Translations under genes and position numbers: made by a program | Assembly: GCA_964503775.1 (NCBI GenBank) | Contig: CAZDBS010000023.1 | Location: 1-10,114, forward strand | DNA: 10,114 bases | DNA from: CAZDBS01 sp964503775 | GTDB taxonomy: Bacteria; Patescibacteriota; Saccharimonadia; Saccharimonadales; CAZDBS01 | Direction of reading: 5' to 3' | Notes under the pieces: generated by a model | The model's input: the letters and a program-made list of their open reading frames with translations, nothing else | Told to the model about the DNA's origin: nothing | Database searches by the model: none | In this document: positions 1 through 5,326 of the stretch, piece after piece | Numbering within the stretch: the first letter of the stretch is position 1 | How the letters are laid out: each line of letters starts with the position of its first letter

Positions 1-1
1 T

Positions 2-385
2 CACTGGTTATTCAAGGTGTTTTATTTCGACTGGAATCGGGCGGTCTGTGGTGTGTCACCGCTCTTTGGTAGTGACACGGCTTTTCGTCGCTCGTTGTGG
101 CCTTCCATTCGTGAACAACAACACATTCACGTTAATGTCTGGGAAGATCTAGATTTTTCGCTCTCCACGTCTGGCGAGAAGGTTCAACTTAGAGAGCCAA
201 AGTGTGCTGTCTCTATGCGAAGTGCCGACGATACGCTAGTTGGTGTCGTGAAATACATGTGGCGCTGGCCGATGACGTTTTACTATCGGCGACATTGGCG
301 CGGACTGATTGGTAGTTTGCTGGGTTTGTCATGCCTCAGCTTGTTCGCGCCTATAGTACTAATTACTTCGCGTCGTTCGTCCTGA
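2..385 (+). CDS. Glycosyltransferase family 2, C-terminal part (5' end outside window)
   Basis: The reading frame is open from the left edge to a TGA at 383-385, giving about 127 residues, so this is the 3' end of a longer gene. The GTG at 17 is inside the frame and is not treated as the start. Seen: a GSDTAFRR segment followed by VWEDLDFSL, which resembles the 'GSNxAFRR ... EDxDxxxR' acceptor-side region of GT-A family 2 glycosyltransferases; then a basic, aromatic stretch (KYMWRWPMTFYYRRHW) reminiscent of the QxxRW region of processive enzymes; then a hydrophobic C-terminal segment that would lie in the membrane. Family knowledge: such enzymes transfer sugars from nucleotide-sugar donors to lipid or polysaccharide acceptors at the inner membrane face. 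The donor and product cannot be told. Its last 23 bases overlap the end of the opposing nuclease gene. Confidence 0.7.
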   Translation, partial: HWLFKVFYFDWNRAVCGVSPLFGSDTAFRRSLWPSIREQQHIHVNVWEDLDFSLSTSGEKVQLREPKCAVSMRSADDTLVGVVKYMWRWPMTFYYRRHWRGLIGSLLGLSCLSLFAPIVLITSRRSS

Positions 386-944
386 GGTGATTGCTCTCAG
401 TTGTGATCTCGCAACCTCCCCACAATCCCCGGCTACTATCGCGAGCTTCTTGCTCGTATGATTTGAATTCTTGCATCTTAGTGAACGGGAACCCAAGTAC
501 GGCAAAGCCGTAGCCTTGCTTGATAATCTCGGCATTGACCAAAGTGCCGTCGGGTAAGTAGACGTAGCGCAGTAGTCGATTGTAGCGGTCTCGATTGGTT
601 CCCTGGGGGTCGCTTTCAAGACGGACGTTACTAGCGCCAATCAGAAGCTTGGTGTAAGCTGCGGCCTTCTCGCCAAAACACTGTACGGGTGAGTTGGGTC
701 GGTGGGTTTCCGGCGTGTCGACGCCGATGAAGCGAATCGTCTCGCTTTTGCCGTTCATGTCGACGTCGATGGTGTCGCCATCTACGAACTTAGTGACATG
801 ATATAGGCCAGGCTGATTCTGTACGAACGTTCCCAGTATTGATTTCGGATCAGCATTTTGAGTCGCTTGCAGGATGAAAACAAATAGCAGGCTTAAGATC
901 GACACCAATAAACGAATCCTCTTTCTGCTCAAACGTTTTGACAT
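363..944 (-). CDS. Membrane-anchored thermonuclease (SNase-like, staphylococcal nuclease fold)
   Basis: The 193-residue product has a basic N-terminus followed by a hydrophobic segment (about 11-26) acting as a signal anchor or signal peptide, so the catalytic domain should be outside the membrane. The SNase OB-fold domain spans about 48-178. All expected active-site residues are present: D55 and D57 in VDGDT, R71, D76 and E79 in IRFIGVDTPE, and R123 in DRYNRLLRY, matching D19/D21, R35, D40, E43 and R87 of the S. aureus enzyme. C90 and C178 could form a disulfide. By family knowledge it is a Ca2+-dependent nuclease cutting DNA and RNA; inference: in an episymbiont it could scavenge nucleotides. 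The start is set by the first ATG. A TATACT box lies 6 nt upstream and there is no Shine-Dalgarno, so the mRNA is probably leaderless. It ends tail-to-tail with the glycosyltransferase. Confidence 0.9.
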   Translation of the reverse strand: MSKRLSRKRIRLLVSILSLLFVFILQATQNADPKSILGTFVQNQPGLYHVTKFVDGDTIDVDMNGKSETIRFIGVDTPETHRPNSPVQCFGEKAAAYTKLLIGASNVRLESDPQGTNRDRYNRLLRYVYLPDGTLVNAEIIKQGYGFAVLGFPFTKMQEFKSYEQEARDSSRGLWGGCEITTESNHLRTNDAK

Positions 945-950
945 AGATTA

Positions 951-956
951 AGTATA
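951..956 (-). promoter_or_regulatory. -10 box of the thermonuclease gene, leaderless geometry
   Basis: TATACT on the minus strand ends 6 nt before the ATG, so transcription would begin at or next to the start codon. No convincing -35 hexamer lies 16-18 nt upstream. Confidence 0.45.
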
Positions 957-993
957 TATAAAACAAAACCTTAACCCGAAGTTTAAACCTATC

Positions 994-1024
994 ACATAAA
1001 ATCGAATTCATTTCGGTTTTATGT
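994..1024 (-). terminator. A/T-flanked hairpin between CobO and nuclease genes
   Basis: The arms 994-1006 and 1012-1024 pair over 13 bp with one G-T wobble around a 5-nt loop. The stem has an AAAA run in one arm and TTTT in the other, so it could terminate the cobO transcript on the minus strand. It lacks a clear external T tract, so an operator role for the downstream nuclease gene is also possible. Confidence 0.4.
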
Positions 1025-1063
1025 CACCTTTGGGGAGGAGAACACCGGAGCGCTAGCGTAGGG

Positions 1064-1090
1064 ATAGGAGGAGGATTCGCCTCCTCCTAT
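1064..1090 (-). repeat. Perfect 11-bp inverted repeat containing SD and anti-SD sequences
   Basis: ATAGGAGGAGG (1064-1074) and its exact complement (1080-1090) enclose a 5-nt loop. It lies 20 nt past the cobO stop. No T tract follows on the minus strand, so it is a poor intrinsic terminator. It could protect an mRNA 3' end or act with the hairpin at 994-1024. Confidence 0.5.
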
Positions 1091-1110
1091 GAACGAATGT
1101 AATGAGTGAT

Positions 1111-1680
1111 TTAGTAATCGATGCCTTTGTTAGCTAGAAACTTATCATCAAAGTGGTGTTTGATTTTAGTCATATTGGTCGCTATATCCACCATAGACAG
1201 TAGGTTCTCGGGGAAATTACGGCCGGTCAAACAGAGACTAGTGTTCGGACGCTTGGCTTGGATAAGTTCCTGTAGTTGCTCGTCGGTCACCAATCCATCA
1301 TGGACGGCGTTGTTGATCTCGTCGCAGATAACCAGATCAAATGTACCGCTCGAGACACAGTCGAGGGCAAATTCATATGTCTTCTGGGCCATGTCAATAT
1401 GCTCTTGGTTGTCAACGCCCTTGGCGCTAAGCGGGCCGGCGTTGTAGAACCCTAGACCACCTTTGTAGAAGACTAATTTCTCGCCGTAGAGCGGCGATAT
1501 TTCTTTGATGAAATTATGCTCGCTGACTTCCCAGTACTTGATGAACTGGATGAAAGCACAGCGCCAACCAGCTCCTAGTCCACGACCAAGTAGACCCAAG
1601 CTAGCGGAGGTCTTCCCCTTCCCCTCTCCGGTGTATACCACGACGACCGATTCTTTGGTCCGATAATCCTCAAAAGCCAT
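1111..1680 (-). CDS. cobO: Cob(I)yrinic acid a,c-diamide / cob(I)alamin adenosyltransferase (CobO/BtuR family)
   Basis: The 189-residue length is usual for the CobO/BtuR (CobA-type) family, which transfers the adenosyl group of ATP to Co(I) corrinoids to make coenzyme B12. Seen: the family-specific P-loop TGEGKGKTSA (about 17-26), FIQFIK (43-48), the Walker B-like LVICDE (116-121), LTGR (151-154) and the C-terminal KHHF...KGIDY block that closes typical members. No other corrinoid biosynthesis gene is in view, so the inferred role is salvage or activation of corrinoids for a B12-dependent enzyme elsewhere. No Shine-Dalgarno precedes the ATG; a weak TTGTAG-17 nt-TAAGCT promoter would put the start of transcription at about the ATG. 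The upstream AGCTT-rich tract is described separately. Confidence 0.92.
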   Translation of the reverse strand: MAFEDYRTKESVVVVYTGEGKGKTSASLGLLGRGLGAGWRCAFIQFIKYWEVSEHNFIKEISPLYGEKLVFYKGGLGFYNAGPLSAKGVDNQEHIDMAQKTYEFALDCVSSGTFDLVICDEINNAVHDGLVTDEQLQELIQAKRPNTSLCLTGRNFPENLLSMVDIATNMTKIKHHFDDKFLANKGIDY

Positions 1681-1685
1681 ATATC

Positions 1686-1718
1686 AAGCTTAAAGCTTAG
1701 AGCTGAAAGCTACAAGCC
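1686..1718. repeat. Degenerate AAGCTT-type short repeats upstream of cobO
   Basis: Five units of about 6-7 bases (AAGCTT, AAAGCTT, AGAGCT, GAAAGCT, CAAGCCT) follow each other directly upstream of the cobO start and overlap its only promoter candidate. The role is unknown and it could be simple-sequence drift. Confidence 0.4.
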
Positions 1719-1751
1719 TAGACACGGGACAACCCCCCGACTTCGCTCTGG

Positions 1752-1785
1752 GTAAACAAAACCACCCCGCAGGTGCGGGGTGGTT
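1752..1785 (-). terminator. Intrinsic terminator of the minus-strand RNA
   Basis: An 11-bp perfect GC-rich stem (1775-1785 with 1760-1770) has a 4-nt loop and is followed on the minus strand by TTGTTT, so stem end plus tail read TTTTGTTT. On the plus strand nothing T-rich follows, which orients it to minus-strand transcription. Confidence 0.75.
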
Positions 1786-2341
1786 AGAATAATTGCATGG
1801 ATTGTAAAAGCGAGAAAGAGGTTGGGTTGTGTGGAGGGGTGCGTGTTTGAGGGGAGAGGATGGTGCCTCGTCGTGCAATGGGCTGACAAGATCAGATGGG
1901 CAAAACGCGCTTTGAGGCTTGGTCCACGAGGGACATGCTCTTTGTTGGGCGCATTCGCTCTTCTTCACTGTCGTCCACAGAGACTTCGAGGCACCACTCC
2001 CCTTTGCTGCACTCACGGCGACGAGGCGAACGGTTGTTCGTCACCGGTTCATCAGTACTTCGCGCTTGGAGCGCATCTCGAGAGGCGAAGCTCACATATG
2101 TCACCCTGTCGAGGAGTGGGATGTGACTTCTGGTTGTGTTCTGCTTGCATCTACGACACCAACTATCGCGGTGGTACCACTCTATCCCCTCCCCCATCAG
2201 GCGAGACATGTTCGTGACCTGGAGGGTCGCGTGTTCTCGCGGGTCGTGCGTGTGCGCGCCTGCTTGCTCCCCCCCTTGTAAGGGCAGAGTGCGTACTCGC
2301 TTGAGCTACGTTTCGTTGCCCAAGTGGTGGTATTCCTCCTT

Positions 2342-2362
2342 GAGAAGCTATCGGAGCTTCTC
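2342..2362 (-). repeat. 8-bp perfect hairpin inside the ncRNA
   Basis: GAGAAGCT (2342-2349) pairs perfectly with 2355-2362 around a 5-nt loop. Confidence 0.6.
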
Positions 2363-2383
2363 TAGACAACACTCATTGATGAT

Positions 2384-2432
2384 CATTCATCACAGACAAT
2401 CTGCTTACAAAACAGACTCTCTGTGACGAATG
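2384..2432 (-). repeat. Long 5' hairpin of the ncRNA (20-nt arms)
   Basis: Arms 2384-2403 and 2413-2432 enclose a 9-nt loop. On the minus strand 19 of 20 positions pair, two as G-U, with a single G-G mismatch; on the plus strand the two wobbles become A-C mismatches. It lies just inside the 15-bp closing stem. Confidence 0.65.
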
Positions 2433-2488
2433 ACGACTCTTTCTCGCTTTTTAATGTAAAAACCAACCTGACGGTTAGCTTGGTCATG

Positions 2489-2517
2489 AATATAAAACTC
2501 TCTACTCCCTATGTCAA
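2489..2517 (-). promoter_or_regulatory. Strong sigma70-type promoter of the ncRNA
   Basis: On the minus strand TTGACA (2517-2512) is followed after exactly 17 nt by TATATT (2494-2489). The expected transcription start is about 2481-2484. It is one of the two best promoter matches in the window, and no open reading frame with a start signal follows it. Confidence 0.75.
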
Positions 2518-2531
2518 GCGCAACTTGCACT

Positions 2532-2569
2532 TGGTACTACGTAGAGGTTCGAACCTCTACGTAGTACCA
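2532..2569. repeat. 38-nt perfect palindrome, copy 1 of an intergenic repeat
   Basis: Every base from 2532 pairs with its mirror up to 2569 (arm TGGTACTACGTAGAGGTTC). It lies between the divergent ncRNA and glutaredoxin promoters. A second copy is at 9384-9422. No T tract follows on either side, so a terminator is unlikely; a REP-like element or a protein-binding site is more plausible. Confidence 0.85.
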
Positions 2570-2608
2570 CTTCACGCGACATGGGCGTTTCTCTTGGTTT
2601 AGGCATCC

Positions 2609-2617
2609 TGGTATACT
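2609..2617 (+). promoter_or_regulatory. Extended -10 promoter of the glutaredoxin gene
   Basis: TGGTATACT is an extended -10 (TGnTATACT) without a good -35. Its predicted start is only about 3-5 nt before the ATG at 2628, giving a near-leaderless mRNA. Confidence 0.5.
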
Positions 2618-2627
2618 TACACGTGCT

Positions 2628-2894
2628 ATGGATGAAACAAAATCATCGGATACGAAAATCACTATCTACTCTGCACAATGGTGCGCGTTTTGTAAGATGG
2701 TCAAACAATACCTGACCGATCGACAGCTTAAATTTACCGAAATTGACATCGAGCAAGACCAAGACTCCGCTCGACTCATCCTCGACAAAACCGGGCAGAT
2801 GGGCGTCCCTGTGATAGATATCGATGGCATCTGGATACTTGGTTTCGACCGTGTGAAGATCGACGCTGCTCTCAAAGAGAAACAGTTAGTGTGA
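2628..2894 (+). CDS. Glutaredoxin / NrdH-like thioredoxin-fold protein
   Basis: The 88-residue product is a single glutaredoxin domain. Seen: beta strand ITIYSAQW followed by the redox motif C19-A-F-C22, the cis-proline loop GVPVID (P61) and GFD (72-74), which resembles the glutathione- or partner-contact region. By family knowledge it is a cytosolic dithiol oxidoreductase reducing disulfides, for example of ribonucleotide reductase; whether its reductant is glutathione, thioredoxin reductase or another thiol cannot be read from the sequence. There is no Shine-Dalgarno; an extended -10 box lies 10 nt upstream of the ATG. It converges with the aquaporin gene, and a shared hairpin begins just past its stop codon. 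Confidence 0.9.
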   Translation: MDETKSSDTKITIYSAQWCAFCKMVKQYLTDRQLKFTEIDIEQDQDSARLILDKTGQMGVPVIDIDGIWILGFDRVKIDAALKEKQLV

Positions 2895-2925
2895 TAAAAA
2901 TAAGCTCCCCATCAGGGGAGCTTAT
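2893..2925 (-). terminator. Terminator between convergent glutaredoxin and aquaporin genes
   Basis: An 11-bp perfect stem ATAAGCTCCCC (2900-2910 with 2915-2925) with a 4-nt loop. On the minus strand it is followed by TTTTTATC, so it is best suited to end the aquaporin transcript. On the plus side no T tract follows, so termination of the glutaredoxin mRNA would be weaker. Confidence 0.8.
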
Positions 2926-2955
2926 AGCAAACTACAAACTTCCATCTAGTAACTG

Positions 2956-3675
2956 CTACTTACCTCGCTTGCGCGTGACTTTGGCAGTGCTGCTAGATTT
3001 GACAACACGGGCCGGGCGTAGCCGACTGAAGCGTGGAGTCATCCAGTTCTCTACGAAGAAAAACGCGTAGAGATTCATACCGACGATAGCACCCAGGACT
3101 GGCGCAAAGGCGTAGCCGTTGTTGAAGCTACGAACACCCATAGCTACAGCTGGGTTCAAGATGGCTGCTGATCCGAGTGCGGCGACCATGATACCCAGGA
3201 AGTACGATGTACCCATAGTAGTGGCTGCCTTCACACTTTCGAACTTTTGATAGATGGCTGCTGCGATACCAAACGTCAGAACCATAGCGCCGATCATCTC
3301 AGCGAAAAACATGCGTCGATCAGCTGCCTTGCTCCAATCAAACACCGTTGCTTGGTTAGGAACAGCTTTGCCCACGAAGTACTCGTAAAGTTTCCAGGCT
3401 GTAAATGCCCCTGCGAACTGAGCTAGGACATAGGTGAAAGCCTTGACCAGACTGATTTTGCGAATGGACAGCAAACCAACTGTGACTGCTGGATTGATGT
3501 GTGCGCCAGAGAAAGCGCCGACTGCTAGAACCATGGCTGCAAATGTGAAGCCAACTGCCGCGCCGGTAAAGAGCGGGATACCGAGTCCGGAAGCCGAGAT
3601 GGCTACCATGGTTAGGATGAACGTTCCGACAGCTTCAGCAAACAGCATGCCGACACGTTGCCGTGTATCATTCAT
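2956..3675 (-). CDS. MIP-family aquaporin / glycerol-facilitator-like channel
   Basis: The 239-residue product has the six-helix, two-half-helix layout of the major intrinsic protein family and would sit in the cytoplasmic membrane. Seen: first NPA box SGAHINPAVTVG (N61-P62-A63), second NPA box ILNPAVAMG (N174-P175-A176), glycine-rich helices, and a basic cytoplasmic C-terminal tail (about 215-239, ending KRGK). By family knowledge it allows passive flow of water or small neutral solutes. Odd: the residue just after the second NPA, normally the selectivity-filter arginine (NPAR), is valine. The start is well supported by GGAGGAG 8 nt upstream. A possible -10 (TATAAC) lies further upstream without a clear -35. 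It follows the His-rich protein gene in the same direction after 81 nt. Confidence 0.92.
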   Translation of the reverse strand: MNDTRQRVGMLFAEAVGTFILTMVAISASGLGIPLFTGAAVGFTFAAMVLAVGAFSGAHINPAVTVGLLSIRKISLVKAFTYVLAQFAGAFTAWKLYEYFVGKAVPNQATVFDWSKAADRRMFFAEMIGAMVLTFGIAAAIYQKFESVKAATTMGTSYFLGIMVAALGSAAILNPAVAMGVRSFNNGYAFAPVLGAIVGMNLYAFFFVENWMTPRFSRLRPARVVKSSSTAKVTRKRGK

Positions 3676-3756
3676 AAATCTATCTCCTCCGATTAGTTAT
3701 ACCTTAATAGTAGAGTATTTTATACAATTCGCAATAGTGTTGACGATGACGAACAA

Positions 3757-4374
3757 TTATTTCCAAAGAGCGCGCTTGAAACGATCGAGTGGCGTTTCAC
3801 TCTCACTACCGGTGCAGGTGCTTGGGTCATTGCGCTGGTTGAATTCGTCGGCATCGTGTGGGATGGCCTCGAAACGAGCCTTAAGCACCGAGTCAGGATC
3901 GTTACCATAATCTATCAGCAAAGTATCTTCGCTGTTGATAATTTCGTTGGCGATGGATCTGACCGTTTTGCCGTTGAGTATAAAACGTAGGTTTTTATTG
4001 TCGGTCCCATCGATGTATGTACTCTTGCCCGTTTGGATCAGGGTGTTAGTGAGGCCGTAGCCGAGGTTCGAGAACAGATTGCTCCAAGTCACGGCGTCGT
4101 CGTGGACATGTATCACATGACTGTCGGGGCCATGAAGATGCACACGCTCTCTAGGGTTGGCCGTATGTTCGTCCCAGCAACCCTGAACTTCCTCGTAGTA
4201 TCCAGGGTTATCAAATTTATCCTGCACGCCGTTGATGAACAGTGCGAAGTTGGCGTGATAGTGAACTTTGTGTGGTTTGACGTATATGTACCGGAAACCA
4301 ACGACTGCGAATATGCCAATAAAAGCGGCGATGACGAGAGGTAGATATTTTTTGAGTGCTAATCTATCGGTCAT
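3757..4374 (-). CDS. Membrane-anchored histidine-rich protein, putative metal binding
   Basis: This 205-residue product has one N-terminal transmembrane anchor (about 11-31) and an extracytoplasmic domain. Seen: a dense His cluster H35, H38, H40, H70, H79, H81, H86, H89 and H91 with C66, including HYH followed by ANFALFING, and HVIHVHDD. The second part has a beta-rich segment RFILNGKTV...LLIDYG (about 130-157). Proteins with 'HxHAxFxxFING ... HxHD...HxH' patterns and a single anchor are, as far as I recall, frequent but uncharacterised in CPR bacteria. Inference: it may bind Cu, Zn or another transition metal outside the membrane. The ATG lies 6 nt after the stop of the upstream membrane-protein gene and has no Shine-Dalgarno, so the two are probably co-transcribed and reinitiation may be used. 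Confidence 0.7.
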   Translation of the reverse strand: MTDRLALKKYLPLVIAAFIGIFAVVGFRYIYVKPHKVHYHANFALFINGVQDKFDNPGYYEEVQGCWDEHTANPRERVHLHGPDSHVIHVHDDAVTWSNLFSNLGYGLTNTLIQTGKSTYIDGTDNKNLRFILNGKTVRSIANEIINSEDTLLIDYGNDPDSVLKARFEAIPHDADEFNQRNDPSTCTGSESETPLDRFKRALWK

Positions 4375-4380
4375 ATATGT

Positions 4381-5157
4381 CTACTGAGCGCTAAGATTTG
4401 CTGATGCAGCGATGAGTGCCACCATCAGTGCAATAAACAGGCCGATTATGACTAGCATACCTAGCAGTAACCACCAGCAAGCTTTGCTGATAGGCGGCTT
4501 CTCGGCAGGATTGGCGGCTTTGAGAACTTTGAGCTGCATGTATTCCTCACCGAGGATAGCGGCTTGAAGCGCGGGGCCGCCGAAACCACCGACGATACCG
4601 GCTATGAGCATAACTGCAAAGAACTCGATGCCTCGACCCTTGACCAGAGCTTTGCTCTCCTTCATAGACTGACCAAACGGCAGCTCCTGGTCGAGTTTGA
4701 CATACATCGTATAACCCAACCAGACGATAGCCAGTACAAATGGGATAAACAACGATATGAAGCCGATGACGAAGGCCAGTACGTAGATGAACCCGAGTAC
4801 TATGCTGTAACCGACAAAAGGTAGAAATTTACTGAGTGCTAGTTGGAACAGGCCCTTGGAACTAATCTTCTCGCCTTTGAGACTACGCAGAGCTAGGAGT
4901 AAACCCATCAGTCCGAGGAAAAACCCTATTCCTCCCACTCCGAGATTGAGCACCGCTTGTCTGGCAGCGTCCTCCGATGTATTAGAAGCGACTGTGAGAC
5001 CGATAGCGTAACTGGCGATGTTGAGTACGTAGTACACCACGATAGTCATGACGGCAGTGTTGGAGTTGGTATTGAACAAACGATTAAGTCCGTTGACCAT
5101 GATCTTGAATGGGTTAGTTTCAAACGGAACTATATGGGTTGGGGTTTCTTCGGCCAT
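4381..5157 (-). CDS. Polytopic membrane protein, function unknown
   Basis: The 258-residue product has about six hydrophobic segments (roughly 34-56, 71-91, 108-130, 132-151, 178-199 and 227-252). The segment FIPFVLAIVWLGYTMYVK followed by KESKALVKGRGIEFF resembles the 'IPG...xxxxP.v...g.saLk.SwkLvkG' pattern of the loosely defined glycerophosphodiester phosphodiesterase-membrane-domain/DUF975-like families; this is a weak resemblance from memory. No catalytic motif is visible. It is the first gene of a pair with the His-rich protein downstream, which suggests a shared role at the envelope. The start ATG is followed by a soluble acidic N-terminus (MAEETPTH). Only a weak GAAAGA precedes it. 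Immediately upstream lies the terminator-like structure ending the small-ORF unit. Confidence 0.7.
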   Translation of the reverse strand: MAEETPTHIVPFETNPFKIMVNGLNRLFNTNSNTAVMTIVVYYVLNIASYAIGLTVASNTSEDAARQAVLNLGVGGIGFFLGLMGLLLALRSLKGEKISSKGLFQLALSKFLPFVGYSIVLGFIYVLAFVIGFISLFIPFVLAIVWLGYTMYVKLDQELPFGQSMKESKALVKGRGIEFFAVMLIAGIVGGFGGPALQAAILGEEYMQLKVLKAANPAEKPPISKACWWLLLGMLVIIGLFIALMVALIAASANLSAQ

Positions 5158-5208
5158 GATGATTCTTTCGTTTACTTAGCAACAGTCTATCAGATAATTC
5201 AGAGTACG

Positions 5209-5273
5209 AAAAAAGACCTGGGAATTCTGATATGGGAGCAATGGCTCGACCAACAGATTCGACCTAGGTCTTT
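5209..5273 (-). terminator. Elaborate terminator-like hairpin with six-T tail
   Basis: The base stem 5266-5273 with 5212-5219 (AAAGACCT/AGGTCTTT) closes a branched interior: GAAT-CTG with CAG-ATTC (one bulge), TGG with CCA, and GAGC with GCTC around a 4-nt loop. On the minus strand it runs straight into TTTTTT (5214-5209), so it can end a transcript arriving from the gap side, just before the membrane-protein gene. Confidence 0.6.
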
Positions 5274-5326
5274 AAACAATTCGCGTGTGAGGTGAGGTTG
5301 GTCCTTCGGGCTCGTTTGGGGTACCT
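5272..5326 (-). CDS. Possible 3' fragment of a gene lost in the gap (very tentative)
   Basis: From the gap edge one minus-strand frame reads GTPNEPEGPTSPHTRIV and stops at TAA (5274-5272), directly at the base of the terminator-like hairpin. The low-complexity, Pro/Thr-rich sequence and the placement would fit a protein tail, but 17 codons are too few to prove coding. Confidence 0.15.

Larger units (their letters stand above)
1757..2483 (-). ncRNA. Candidate large structured non-coding RNA (~730 nt), family not recognised
   Basis: This fills the ~950-base stretch without a credible protein gene between cobO and the glutaredoxin gene. Seen: a near-consensus promoter just upstream on the minus strand; a 15-bp perfect stem joining the two ends (2437-2451 with 1806-1820, AAAAGCGAGAAAGAG); an intrinsic terminator right after the closing stem; a 20-nt-arm hairpin (2384-2403 with 2413-2432); an 8-bp hairpin (2342-2362); and a long-range 10+7 bp stem (1861-1870 with 1987-1996, then 1850-1856 with 1997-2003). 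Imperfect positions in the largest hairpin are G-U pairs only when read on the minus strand. I found no RNase P P4 motifs, no tmRNA ends and no SRP core. ORFs here overlap in several frames on both strands and resemble no family. Open alternatives are a MITE-like element with 15-bp terminal inverted repeats, or a known large RNA class I do not recognise. Confidence 0.6.

Noticed and set aside
17..385. GTG at position 17 as start of a complete small protein
   Set aside because: The frame is open to the window edge and the product matches only the C-terminal part of a glycosyltransferase.
2161..2182. T-box-like GTGGTACCACCGCG on the minus strand
   Set aside because: It resembles the T-box core but has an extra base, and no aminoacyl-tRNA synthetase or amino-acid gene follows on that strand; the GTGGTACCAC core is itself a palindrome likely to arise in a structured RNA.
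1690..2426. Several ORFs of 70-145 codons on both strands
   Set aside because: They overlap each other in different frames, lack ribosome sites and show no family resemblance; their codon use looks random. They are best explained as chance frames in a GC-rich RNA gene.
1757..2483. RNase P RNA, tmRNA or SRP RNA
   Set aside because: I looked on both strands for GAGGAAAGTCC / ACAGAA...GGCTTA, tmRNA ends with a TTCGA arm and CCA, and the GGAAGGNNGCAGCC core; none was found, and the length is too great.
5224..5265. tRNA-like T-arm (GGTCGAATC on the minus strand)
   Set aside because: The conserved TTC of the T loop is missing and no acceptor stem or anticodon arm can be formed; the bases instead pair in the terminator-like hairpin.
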